Below are positions 17,926 to 26,151 of a stretch of DNA of 64,000 nucleotides, one piece after another; within the stretch, counting starts at the first letter, position 1, and the number at the start of each line of letters is the position of its first letter. The notes below the pieces were generated by a model, which saw only the letters and a list, made by a program, of their open reading frames with translations, ran no database searches and was not told where the DNA came from. The stretch is from Saprospiraceae bacterium (GTDB lineage Bacteria; Bacteroidota; Bacteroidia; Chitinophagales; Saprospiraceae): assembly GCA_016714985.1 (NCBI GenBank), contig JADKBS010000001.1, forward strand, positions 138,501 through 202,500, read 5' to 3'. The position numbers and the translations under genes were made by a program.

Positions 17926-19176
17926 ATGGATAAGAAAATCGAGAAAAAGACTTGGACACCACTGCGCATCGGCATCATCGCTGCGGTGGTGTTGGGCTTG
18001 GGCTTTGTGGGCCGCAGCTTTTACAAGAATGCGGGCGTGAGCAAGCTGAACGTGAACACCGATCGCCTGACGGTGGCCACGGTGGAGAAGAACAAGTTCC
18101 AGGAGTTCATCCCCGTGACGGGCGTGGTGCTGCCGCTGCGCACCGTGCGCATGGATGCCATCGAGGGTGGCAAGGTGGAGGAGAAATTCGTGGAGGACGG
18201 CGCCATCGTGGAAAAAGGGCAGCAAATCCTGCGGCTCTCCAACCCCGATTTGATGGTCAATTACCTGAACCAAGAGGCGAACATCATCTCGCAAATCAAC
18301 CAGATACGCAATACCTCGCTGCTGATGGAGCAACAAAGCCTGAGCATGAAGGAGCAAGCCTTACAGGTTGACAACCTGATAAATACGACGGAAAAACGGC
18401 TAAAACGCAACCGGGAACTGTTCAAGACCAACGTGATTTCGGCAGTGGAATTGGAGGAGATGGAAGACGAGGCCATTTACCTCGCCGCCCGCCGCAAGAT
18501 GTTGAAAGCTACGCTGAAAAAGGACTCTGCCTACCAAGTCCTTCAACAGCAGCAAATGACCTCCTCTTTGGATTTGATGCAGCGCAACCTAGGCATCACC
18601 AAGCAGAGCCTCGACCAGCTCATCGTGAAGGCCCCGATTTCCGGGCAGCTTTCCGGCCTGACCAAGGAACTGGGCGAGAGCGTGGCCCGAAGCGAGAACA
18701 TCGGCCAGATTGACGACCTCTCCGCCTTTAAAATCCGGGTGCGCATTGACGAGTTTTATATCTCCCGCATTGCCGTGGAGCAACAGGGAACATTCACTTT
18801 GGCGGGTGAAAACTATACGCTTAAAATATCGAAGATATACCCGCAAGTATCCAACGGCTCTTTTGAAGCGGATATGGTATTTATTGGCGAATTACCAAAG
18901 AATATCAAGCGTGGCCAGTCCGTCACCGTTAAATTGGAACTGAGCGCTGAAGAAGAGGCCATTTTATTGGCAAGGGGCGGTTTTTACCAGTCCACGGGCG
19001 GCAATTGGGTCTATATCGTTGACCCAAGCACGGGCAATGGCATTAAACAAACCGTGCGGCTTGGCCGGCAAAACCCCAATTATTACGAAGTTTTGGAAGG
19101 ATTAAAACCCGGCGACAAGGTTATCACCAATAGTTATGATAATTATGGGGATAAGGATGTGCTGGTTTTGAAATGA
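17926..19176 (+). CDS. ABC efflux periplasmic adaptor (MacA/HlyD family)
   Basis: 416 residues. One N-terminal membrane anchor (about 14-32) precedes a lipoyl half-motif (VVLPLRTVRMDAIEGGKVEE), a long coiled-coil hairpin (about 115-225), the second half (LIVKAPISGQLSGLTKELGE) and a C-terminal barrel ending DKDVLVLK. It is the first gene of the run leading through two ATPases into twelve permeases, and the only adaptor there. It would link inner-membrane permeases to an outer-membrane channel; no TolC-type gene lies in this operon, so the channel may be the one at 9055 or one elsewhere. A sigma-54-like site precedes it. Confidence 0.88.
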   Translation: MDKKIEKKTWTPLRIGIIAAVVLGLGFVGRSFYKNAGVSKLNVNTDRLTVATVEKNKFQEFIPVTGVVLPLRTVRMDAIEGGKVEEKFVEDGAIVEKGQQILRLSNPDLMVNYLNQEANIISQINQIRNTSLLMEQQSLSMKEQALQVDNLINTTEKRLKRNRELFKTNVISAVELEEMEDEAIYLAARRKMLKATLKKDSAYQVLQQQQMTSSLDLMQRNLGITKQSLDQLIVKAPISGQLSGLTKELGESVARSENIGQIDDLSAFKIRVRIDEFYISRIAVEQQGTFTLAGENYTLKISKIYPQVSNGSFEADMVFIGELPKNIKRGQSVTVKLELSAEEEAILLARGGFYQSTGGNWVYIVDPSTGNGIKQTVRLGRQNPNYYEVLEGLKPGDKVITNSYDNYGDKDVLVLK

Positions 19177-19289
19177 TTGTTGAATTGTTTGATTGTTGAA
19201 TTGTTGCCCGTATAACGTGAACCATGACAATTTAACAATCCAACAATAATAACAATCCAACAATTCAACAATAATAACAATCAAAATCA
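19177..19289. repeat. Palindromic spacer of CAACAAT units
   Basis: The left arm is GATTGTTGAATTGTTTGATT and similar units (19177-19206). The right arm is AACAATCCAACAATAATAAC and similar (19228-19288), running up to the ATPase start. The repeat unit is a degenerate heptamer. Confidence 0.75.
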
Positions 19290-19976
19290 ATGATAAAGAC
19301 AGTCCAACTATCCAAAGTTTACCGCACCGATGAGGTGGAGACCACGGCATTAAACAGCGTGGATATAGAGATCAAAGCAGGCGAATTCGTGTCCGTGATG
19401 GGGCCGTCCGGCTGCGGCAAATCCACGCTGATGAACGTGCTCGGCATGATTGACAACCCTTCGGCGGGCGAGTACTTCTTCAACGAGCAAGAAGTGGGCA
19501 AGCTCAGCGAGCGCAAGCGGGCCGATGTGCGCAAAAACAACCTCGGCTTCGTGTTCCAGAGCTTCAACCTCATTGACGAACTGACGGTGTATGAGAACGT
19601 GGAACTGCCCATGCTCTACACCAAAGTGCCAGCCGGTGAGCGCAAAAAACGGGTGGAGGAACTGCTCGAAGGCATGAACATCATGCACCGGAAGAACCAC
19701 TTCCCGCAGCAACTTTCGGGCGGTCAGCAGCAGCGGGTGGCCGTGGCCCGTGCCGTGGTGAACAAGCCCAAGCTCATCCTCGCCGACGAGCCAACGGGTA
19801 ACCTCGACTCCGCCAATGGCGACGAAGTGATGAAAATCTTGGCCGACCTGAACGCCTCCGGCACCACGATTTTGATGGTGACACACTCGCAGTATTGCGC
19901 TGAGTTCGGCAACCGCATCATCCGGATGTTGGATGGGAAAGTGGTGACCGAGAACGTGGTGAAGCGATATTTATGA
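19290..19976 (+). CDS. ABC transporter ATPase 1 (LolD/MacB-N family)
   Basis: 228 residues. Walker A is GPSGCGKST, the Q-loop lies in FVFQSFNLIDELTVYENV, the signature is LSGGQQQRVAVARAV, Walker B is LILADEPTGNLD with the canonical D-loop Asp, and the switch is VTHS. This family powers mechanotransmission-type exporters that work on periplasmic substrates rather than moving them across the inner membrane. It sits between the adaptor and a second ATPase and presumably energises the FtsX/MacB-type permeases downstream. Confidence 0.93.
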   Translation: MIKTVQLSKVYRTDEVETTALNSVDIEIKAGEFVSVMGPSGCGKSTLMNVLGMIDNPSAGEYFFNEQEVGKLSERKRADVRKNNLGFVFQSFNLIDELTVYENVELPMLYTKVPAGERKKRVEELLEGMNIMHRKNHFPQQLSGGQQQRVAVARAVVNKPKLILADEPTGNLDSANGDEVMKILADLNASGTTILMVTHSQYCAEFGNRIIRMLDGKVVTENVVKRYL

Positions 19977-20070
19977 AATGGTCGATAATAGTTGATAAGG
20001 GTTTGTAGCGGTTGATATTGCCCGCCAATCATCAACCATTATCAACTGTTATCAACCCTTATCAACCCAA
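19977..20070. repeat. Palindromic spacer of TTATCAAC units
   Basis: The left arm GTCGATAATAGTTGATAAGG (from 19980) pairs with CCTTATCAACCC and upstream copies in ATCATCAACCATTATCAACT (20027-20070). It lies between the two ATPase genes. Confidence 0.75.
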
Positions 20071-20084
20071 TTAAACTCAATAAT

Positions 20085-20780
20085 ATGATTAAGCTCAATA
20101 ACATAGAGCGCCATTACAACACCGGCTCCAATAAAACTTGGGTGCTTCGCAATATCACATTTAATGTGAATAAAGGCGAATTCCTCACGATTATGGGGCC
20201 GTCCGGTTCGGGTAAGTCCACGCTGATGAACATCATCGGCATGTTGGATAAACCGGATAATGGCGAATATTTTTTCCATGACGAACCTGTGCATACGTTC
20301 AATGAAAAACGCCGCACGGAACTGCACAAGCACAGCATTGGCTTCGTGTTTCAAGCCTATCATTTGATTGATGAACTGACGGTGTATGAAAACATCGAAA
20401 TGCCGCTGCTGTACAAAGGAGTGAGCAAATCTGACCGTCAAAGCCTCGTGGCCGATATCCTCGACCGTTTCAATATCGTGGGGAAAAAAGACCTTTTTCC
20501 GTCGCAGCTTTCGGGCGGGCAACAGCAGTTGGTGGGCATCGCAAGGGCCATCATCGGCAAGCCGAAACTATTGCTGGCTGATGAGCCGACGGGCAATTTG
20601 CATACTTCGCAGGGCGAAATGATTATGAGCCTTTTAAAAGAGTTACACGATGAGGGCATGACGATTATCCAGGTGACGCACAACGAGAAATTCGCTACGT
20701 ATGGCACGAGGATCATCCAATTGGAGGATGGGTTTGTAAGAAGGGATGAGGAGATGAGGGATGAAGGGGGCACCGCCTAA
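20085..20780 (+). CDS. ABC transporter ATPase 2 (LolD-like, variant D-loop)
   Basis: 231 residues. Walker A is GPSGSGKST, the signature is LSGGQQQLVGIARAI (Leu where ATPase 1 has Arg), Walker B is LLLADEPTGNLH with His instead of the D-loop Asp, and the switch is VTHNEKF. A TGNLH variant occurs in other LolD-like proteins of this phylum, so it is not by itself a sign of decay. The two ATPases could form homodimers for different permeases or an asymmetric heterodimer; the sequence cannot decide. The C-terminus is a short acidic/basic tail (RRDEEMRDEGGTA). Confidence 0.92.
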   Translation: MIKLNNIERHYNTGSNKTWVLRNITFNVNKGEFLTIMGPSGSGKSTLMNIIGMLDKPDNGEYFFHDEPVHTFNEKRRTELHKHSIGFVFQAYHLIDELTVYENIEMPLLYKGVSKSDRQSLVADILDRFNIVGKKDLFPSQLSGGQQQLVGIARAIIGKPKLLLADEPTGNLHTSQGEMIMSLLKELHDEGMTIIQVTHNEKFATYGTRIIQLEDGFVRRDEEMRDEGGTA

Positions 20781-20816
20781 TATCGGACAATGGATGGGAT
20801 GTACTTTTTAGCAGTC

Positions 20817-20890
20817 ATTTTCGAGCGGAGGGGTTATCAAACCCCGATGTTCTTGTACGTCGGGGTTTGATAACCCCTCCGCTCGAAAAT
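20817..20890. repeat. Perfect 31-bp palindrome with 12-base loop
   Basis: The left arm 20817-20847 starts ATTTTCGAGCGGAGGGGTTA, and the right arm 20860-20890 is its exact complement. A sister element is at 31145-31210. It could act as a terminator or attenuator between the ATPases and the permeases, though no T-tract follows. Confidence 0.9.
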
Positions 20891-20954
20891 CACCGGGAAC
20901 TTGCACACATCAAGCATTATTTTCAAAAAGGAAGCCTACAAAATTCAGTAAACC

Positions 20955-21158
20955 ATGTGGACAATTATTTCAAACTATACGACCCAATTCAGCACTTGCT
21001 CCATGAGTGCATGGACAGCCAATTTCCCTTCCTATTGCGAAGCTAATATGGCACCAATATATGCCCAATTCGGCATCAAAATATTGGCTGCCATATTGTT
21101 GACCCTCATGTTCCAAAGCCTGAAAATCCGCATGAATACTGGGAAATTGGCAAAATAG
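20955..21158 (+). CDS. Possible small membrane protein
   Basis: A 67-residue frame with one hydrophobic stretch (IKILAAILLTLMFQSLKI) near the C-terminus and a basic end. It lies alone in the 425-base gap between ATPase 2 and the first permease. No family is recognised and no clear promoter or ribosome site was seen. It may be chance. Confidence 0.25.
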   Translation: MWTIISNYTTQFSTCSMSAWTANFPSYCEANMAPIYAQFGIKILAAILLTLMFQSLKIRMNTGKLAK

Positions 21159-21205
21159 CAATTCCATATCCATCCATTATTCATTATCAACTTAAAAGTC
21201 AAATC

Positions 21206-23635
21206 ATGCAATTCAAGTTCATCTTCCGTTCCATGCTGAAAAACAAGGTATTTTCCGGCATCAATATCCTTGGCCTAACGGTAGGTATCGCCGCCGTGCT
21301 GCTCATATATCGGGTGGTGAGCTATGAGTTGAGTTTTAATAAAAACTTTAAAAACTATGACAGCCTGGTGCGGGTGGTTGGGGAGAGCGTTGACGATGGA
21401 ACCGGGCAAGGTTATTCCGTCTGCATACCCGTGCCAGCTGGTGAAGTGTTAAGGACGAACATTACACAATTTGACAAAAAAAGCCGGGTGAAAGAAACCT
21501 GGAACTCCCTCACCGTGCCAAACCCCGGCGGCGGTACACCCTTGAAAAAATTTAACACGACCAATGATGTAACGGCCTTTTTTGCTGACCCAGATTTTTG
21601 TGAAATGCTTGATTTTCAATGGGTTAGCGGCGATGCTGCCGCCTCCCTTGCCGAGCCGAACACCATCGTACTGACCCGTGATTGGGCCACTAAATTCTTT
21701 GGTAAATGGGAGGATGCCGTCGGCAAGACCTTGCTGATTGACAATATTTACCCCGTGACGGTGAAAGGCGTTTTCGAGGAAATGCCAGTGAACTGCGACT
21801 TCAATTTCCCCTTTGTCATTTCGTATTCCACCCTTAAAGGCAAGGAGGATTATTTCTACCTAGGCGACAATGATTGGGACAGTTGCAGCTCCAACAACCA
21901 AGTATATGCGCAGCTTTCTGACCCCACCCAATTGGCAGCCGCTGACGCCGCCGTGAGGCGAGTAGGCGAAAAAGAATATGTGAGCAAAAAGACGGGGCAG
22001 CGCATGAAAACGCATTATTTGCAGCCCATATCGGAACTCCATTTCAACGAAAATTTCAATAATTCCGGCACGCATATCGTCCCGAAAAGCAGGCTTAAAC
22101 TGCTCTCCGCCATTGGCTTGCTGATACTTGCGCTGGCCTGTTTCAACTTCATCAACCTCGCTACGGCGCAGGCTTCCCTGCGGGCGAAGGAGGTGGGTGT
22201 CCGCAAAACACTTGGCAGCGGTCGGGGCCAGCTCATTGGCCAATTTATGAGCGAAACGGGCGTCATTGTGGCCATTTCGCTGCTCTTGGGCGTCGGGATT
22301 GCGAACCTTGCCTCTCCACTTTTGAGCTTTGTTTCAGAAGTGCCGAGGTCGCTGCCCTTCCTTTCCAACCCTACCGTTTGGGCTTTTTTGGCGTTGACAG
22401 GGGTGGTCGTGACGGCGCTGGCAGGACTCTACCCGTCGCTGACGCTGGCGGGTTTCCAACCCGTGAAAGCCTTGCGGAGCAACGCCGAAAAAAGCCTGAC
22501 CGGCGGTGCGGGCTTGCGCAAATCATTGGTCGTGTTGCAGTTCGTCATTGCCCAGTGCCTCATCATCGGGGCCATCATCACCATCCTCCAACTCGACTAC
22601 ATCCGCTCGCAGGATTTGGGTTTCAAGAAAGACCTCGTTTACACTTTCGGCTTCGGTTCCGACAGCCTGAGCATGCTGCGCCAGTCTGCGCTAAGGCAGA
22701 CCTTGGCGAAGGTGCCGACGGTTGAGTCCGTCAGCTTCAGCAGCGACCAACCCTCCTCGACCAATACCTGGAGTTCGGATTTTCGCTTCGCAAACAGGCC
22801 AGAGACCGAGCCGTTTGCCACCACCCTGAAATTTGCCGATGAAAACTACCAAGCCACCTACAGCATCAAGATGCTGGCGGGTCGGTGGCTCGCCGCCTCT
22901 GACACCATGCGGGAGGCCATCATCAACAAAACCATGCTGAAAAAGCTAGGGCTGAACGACCCGAATGAGGCCGTTGACCAGGTTTTCCACCTGTGGGGCA
23001 GCCGTGAACTGCGCATCGTCGGCGTGACCGACGACTTCCATACACACTCCCTCCGCCATGAGCACATGCCCCTCACGCTCACCAACGACAAAAAGTTTTT
23101 GTGGCAGGCTGGCGTGAAAATCCGCCCCGACAACCTGCCGAGCACCCTCGCCGCCATTCAAGCAGCCTTCGATGAAGTGATGCCTGAACAGGTTTTCGAG
23201 GGCCAATTTTTGGATGAAGAAATCGCCAAATTTTACGAAGACGACCGCCGATTGGCTGCCACCTGCAAAGGTTTTGGACTGCTGGCCGTGTTCATTTCCT
23301 GCCTTGGCCTCTTCGGTCTGGCTACTCATGCTGCTTCGCAACGGGTGAAGGAAATCGGGGTGCGGAAGGTACTCGGCGCAAGCACGACGGGCATCATCGG
23401 CCTGCTCTCGAAGGACTTCCTGACGCTGGTCGTTTTGTCATTGGTCATTGCCTCGCCGCTGGCCTACTGGCTGATGGACAAGTGGCTCCAGGATTTTGAA
23501 TTCCATACAAAAATACACTGGTGGGTCTTCGTGCTGACGGGCGTACTGGCCTTGGTGGTGGCATTTGCGACGGTGAGCTACCAGAGCGTGAAGGCAGCAC
23601 TAGCGAACCCGGTGAAGTCGTTGCGAAGCGAGTAG
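21206..23635 (+). CDS. ABC permease 1 of 12 (double FtsX/MacB type)
   Basis: 809 residues. The layout used by all twelve is: membrane helix near 20-42, periplasmic MacB-type domain, three or four helices (about 290-450), second periplasmic domain, and three final helices (about 690-800). Each half has a cytoplasmic coupling motif, here EVGVRKTLGSGRGQLIGQF (about 330) and EIGVRKVLGASTTGIIGLLS (about 715). The second periplasmic domain has the recurrent GVTDDFHTHSL. These permeases convert ATP hydrolysis into periplasmic motion; the substrate is unknown. The whole length resembles permease 9 (41311), its closest relative here. It ends in the shared ALANPVKSLRSE. Confidence 0.9.
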   Translation: MQFKFIFRSMLKNKVFSGINILGLTVGIAAVLLIYRVVSYELSFNKNFKNYDSLVRVVGESVDDGTGQGYSVCIPVPAGEVLRTNITQFDKKSRVKETWNSLTVPNPGGGTPLKKFNTTNDVTAFFADPDFCEMLDFQWVSGDAAASLAEPNTIVLTRDWATKFFGKWEDAVGKTLLIDNIYPVTVKGVFEEMPVNCDFNFPFVISYSTLKGKEDYFYLGDNDWDSCSSNNQVYAQLSDPTQLAAADAAVRRVGEKEYVSKKTGQRMKTHYLQPISELHFNENFNNSGTHIVPKSRLKLLSAIGLLILALACFNFINLATAQASLRAKEVGVRKTLGSGRGQLIGQFMSETGVIVAISLLLGVGIANLASPLLSFVSEVPRSLPFLSNPTVWAFLALTGVVVTALAGLYPSLTLAGFQPVKALRSNAEKSLTGGAGLRKSLVVLQFVIAQCLIIGAIITILQLDYIRSQDLGFKKDLVYTFGFGSDSLSMLRQSALRQTLAKVPTVESVSFSSDQPSSTNTWSSDFRFANRPETEPFATTLKFADENYQATYSIKMLAGRWLAASDTMREAIINKTMLKKLGLNDPNEAVDQVFHLWGSRELRIVGVTDDFHTHSLRHEHMPLTLTNDKKFLWQAGVKIRPDNLPSTLAAIQAAFDEVMPEQVFEGQFLDEEIAKFYEDDRRLAATCKGFGLLAVFISCLGLFGLATHAASQRVKEIGVRKVLGASTTGIIGLLSKDFLTLVVLSLVIASPLAYWLMDKWLQDFEFHTKIHWWVFVLTGVLALVVAFATVSYQSVKAALANPVKSLRSE

Positions 23636-23690
23636 TAATTAATGGATAATGGATAATGCCGTTGCCAGCTCAATTTTCAATTGAATTATC

Positions 23691-26078
23691 ATGTTCACAA
23701 ACAACCTAAAAATCGCCTACCGCAACCTACTGCGCCGCCGCAGTTTCACGGCCATCAACGTGGCCGGTTTGAGCCTTGGCATGGCCGCCGCCATCCTTGC
23801 TTTTCTTTGGGTGGAGAACGAGTACGGCTTCGACCAGTACCACCCCGTTGCGGAGCAAACTTACCGCCTGAACACCGACCTGCGGGTGAGTGCCGACGAG
23901 GTTTGGCATTGGGCCACCACACCGCTGCCGCTGGTGAAAGTTGTGCAGGAAGAAGTACCCGAAGCCATGAATGCCACTACCATGACGGCCAATATGTGGC
24001 CCGTGGTGAACCTGGAGCGCAAGGGGCAAAAAATGCGCTGTGAAAAATACGGTTTCGTGGACGGCAATTGGTTCGAGATGTTCAGCTACCAGTTCCTCGA
24101 TGGCACGGCAGAGGGCTTCCAGCAGAACCTGCACAGCGCCATCTTGACCCAAAAATTGGCGGAAAAGATATTTGGAAAAGCGGACGTGGTGGGCGAGTCC
24201 TTCCGGCTTGATACGCTGGATTTTACGGTGCAGGCCGTGGTGGAAAACCGCCCCGCCAATTCCAGTTTCGACCAAGAAATGCTGCTGCCGCTCAGTTTTT
24301 TGCTCTCCAATGAACAGCGTCGGCAGGATGCAGAGAGTTGGAACAATTTCAACTTCCTCACCTTGGTGCAACTGCGCCCCGGCAGCGACCTCGCAGCCGT
24401 CAACGAAAAACTCACGACGCTCACCCGCAAGTACAAAGAAGCGGAAGACGACAATGTTTCCATCCTGGCGCAGCCGCTTTCGGAGGTGCATTTTGATGAA
24501 ACGAGGGCACACCTGGCCATGCTCACGGGCAGCCAAAAATCCGCCAACGTGGTGGGCATCATCGGCTTGGTCATCCTGTTCCTCGCCTGCGTGAACTACG
24601 TAAGCCTGACCACGGCGCAGGCGGGCATGAGGACGAAGGAGGTCGGCGTCCGCAAAATCATCGGGGCGGGCGGGCAGCAGATTTTCAAGCTGTTGTTTTC
24701 CGAAAACTTAATAACGGCGCTGGTTTCGCTCGCCTTGGCCATTGGTTTCGTGCAGTTGGCGTTGCCGTATTTCAATGAGTTTGCGGAGCAAAACTTCGAC
24801 CTCGGCCTCACCAATCCCATGCTTTGGATGGTGGCGGGCGGCACCCTTGGCACCACGCTGCTGCTGTCGGGCGTGTATCCGGCGCTGTTCCTGACCGACT
24901 TCTCGCCGGGGCAGTTCCTCCGTGGGCAGAATTTTTTGAAAATGAAGAACACGGCCTTCCGCAAGGGCCTCGTGGTGGCGCAGTTCGCCATCACCACGGG
25001 CCTGATCATCGGGGCCATCGTCATCTACCAGCAGCAGGAGTACATCCGCCACAAGGACCTCGGCTACGACCGGTCCCAAGTTTTTGAGTTTAACGTGCCA
25101 TATAGTAAGACCCGACAGGACGCCGTCAAGGCCATCCAGCAGTCACTGACCACCGTGCCGAGCGTGGTGGCTACGGCGGCGTCCAATATGTCGGTTGTGA
25201 ACATGAACAGCACCCACAGCGGCTCGATTGACTACGAGGGCAAGCCGGACGATTTCGAGCCGGTGGTCTATCAAGCCTCCGTGGACGCCAGTTTTTCGGA
25301 GCTGATGCAGTTGAAAATGGCCGACGGTCGCTGGTTTCAGCCCGATAACGAGGCGGACATGCAAAACGTGGTGCTGAACGAGGCAGCCGTCCGTTTCATG
25401 AAAATACCCGAACCCGTGGTGGGCCAAAAATTCAGTTTCCAAGGCAAGGACGGGCAGGTAGTGGGCATCGTGAAGGACTTCCACTACCTCAGTTTGCGGA
25501 GCAAGATAGCGCCGTTGGTGCTGCAAGTTTACCCCCCAAGCAATAGCACAGTGTATGTGAAAACCACGGCTGGCAAGGCTTCCGAGGCCATCGCTGCTGC
25601 CGAGAAGGCTTGGGAGGCCCGCTACCCGAACATGCCCTTCGAATACCGTTTCCTCGATGACGCCTTCAACCAAATGTACAAGACCGAGGATAAAAACGCT
25701 GCCCTGTTCAAGCTGCTGGCGGGCCTGGCCGTGTTCATCTCCTGTTTGGGACTTTTCGGCCTTGCCGTGTTCAGCACGCAGCAGCGGGTGAAGGAAATCG
25801 GGGTGCGCAAGGTGCTGGGGGCTTCCGTGCCGTCCTTGGTGGGCTTGTTGTCGAAGGACTTCGTGACATTGGTTATTTTGTCATTGGTCATTGCGGCGCC
25901 GCTGGCTTGGTATTTCATGGACAAATGGCTGCAAGATTTCGCCTATCGCATTGATATTCAATGGACGGTGTTCGCCTTGGCGGGCATGGCAGCGGTGGGT
26001 GTGGCGTTTTTGACGGTGAGTTTCCAAAGCATAAAGGCGGCACTGGCGAACCCGGTGAAGTCATTGCGGAGCGAATAA
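23691..26078 (+). CDS. ABC permease 2 of 12
   Basis: 795 residues starting MFTNNLKIAYRNLLRRRSFT. Coupling motifs are EVGVRKIIGAGGQQIFKLL and EIGVRKVLGASVPSLVGLLS. The second periplasmic domain has VGIVKDFHYLSLRSKIAPL. The first periplasmic domain differs strongly from permease 1, while the last 50 residues (DFAYRIDIQWTVFALAGM to ANPVKSLRSE) match those of permeases 3, 4, 5 and 7 almost exactly. It follows permease 1 by 55 bases. Confidence 0.9.
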   Translation: MFTNNLKIAYRNLLRRRSFTAINVAGLSLGMAAAILAFLWVENEYGFDQYHPVAEQTYRLNTDLRVSADEVWHWATTPLPLVKVVQEEVPEAMNATTMTANMWPVVNLERKGQKMRCEKYGFVDGNWFEMFSYQFLDGTAEGFQQNLHSAILTQKLAEKIFGKADVVGESFRLDTLDFTVQAVVENRPANSSFDQEMLLPLSFLLSNEQRRQDAESWNNFNFLTLVQLRPGSDLAAVNEKLTTLTRKYKEAEDDNVSILAQPLSEVHFDETRAHLAMLTGSQKSANVVGIIGLVILFLACVNYVSLTTAQAGMRTKEVGVRKIIGAGGQQIFKLLFSENLITALVSLALAIGFVQLALPYFNEFAEQNFDLGLTNPMLWMVAGGTLGTTLLLSGVYPALFLTDFSPGQFLRGQNFLKMKNTAFRKGLVVAQFAITTGLIIGAIVIYQQQEYIRHKDLGYDRSQVFEFNVPYSKTRQDAVKAIQQSLTTVPSVVATAASNMSVVNMNSTHSGSIDYEGKPDDFEPVVYQASVDASFSELMQLKMADGRWFQPDNEADMQNVVLNEAAVRFMKIPEPVVGQKFSFQGKDGQVVGIVKDFHYLSLRSKIAPLVLQVYPPSNSTVYVKTTAGKASEAIAAAEKAWEARYPNMPFEYRFLDDAFNQMYKTEDKNAALFKLLAGLAVFISCLGLFGLAVFSTQQRVKEIGVRKVLGASVPSLVGLLSKDFVTLVILSLVIAAPLAWYFMDKWLQDFAYRIDIQWTVFALAGMAAVGVAFLTVSFQSIKAALANPVKSLRSE

Positions 26079-26080
26079 AA

Positions 26081-26147
26081 CAATTGAAAATGGAAAATTG
26101 AAAATGCCCGTCGCTGCTCAATTTTCCATTGTCAATTTTCAATTGAA
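26081..26147. repeat. Palindromic spacer of AATTTTC units
   Basis: The left arm CAATTGAAAATGGAAAATTG pairs with CAATTTTCCATTGTCAATTT on the right. The right arm ends a few bases before the ATG at 26152. The reading frame stays open through it, which explains why a longer start looks possible. Confidence 0.85.
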
Positions 26148-26151
26148 TGCC

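Noticed and set aside
21121..21170. TTGGCAAAATAGCAA before permease 1 as a sigma-54 promoter
   Set aside because: The GG and GC are only seven bases apart; the -24/-12 spacing requires ten.
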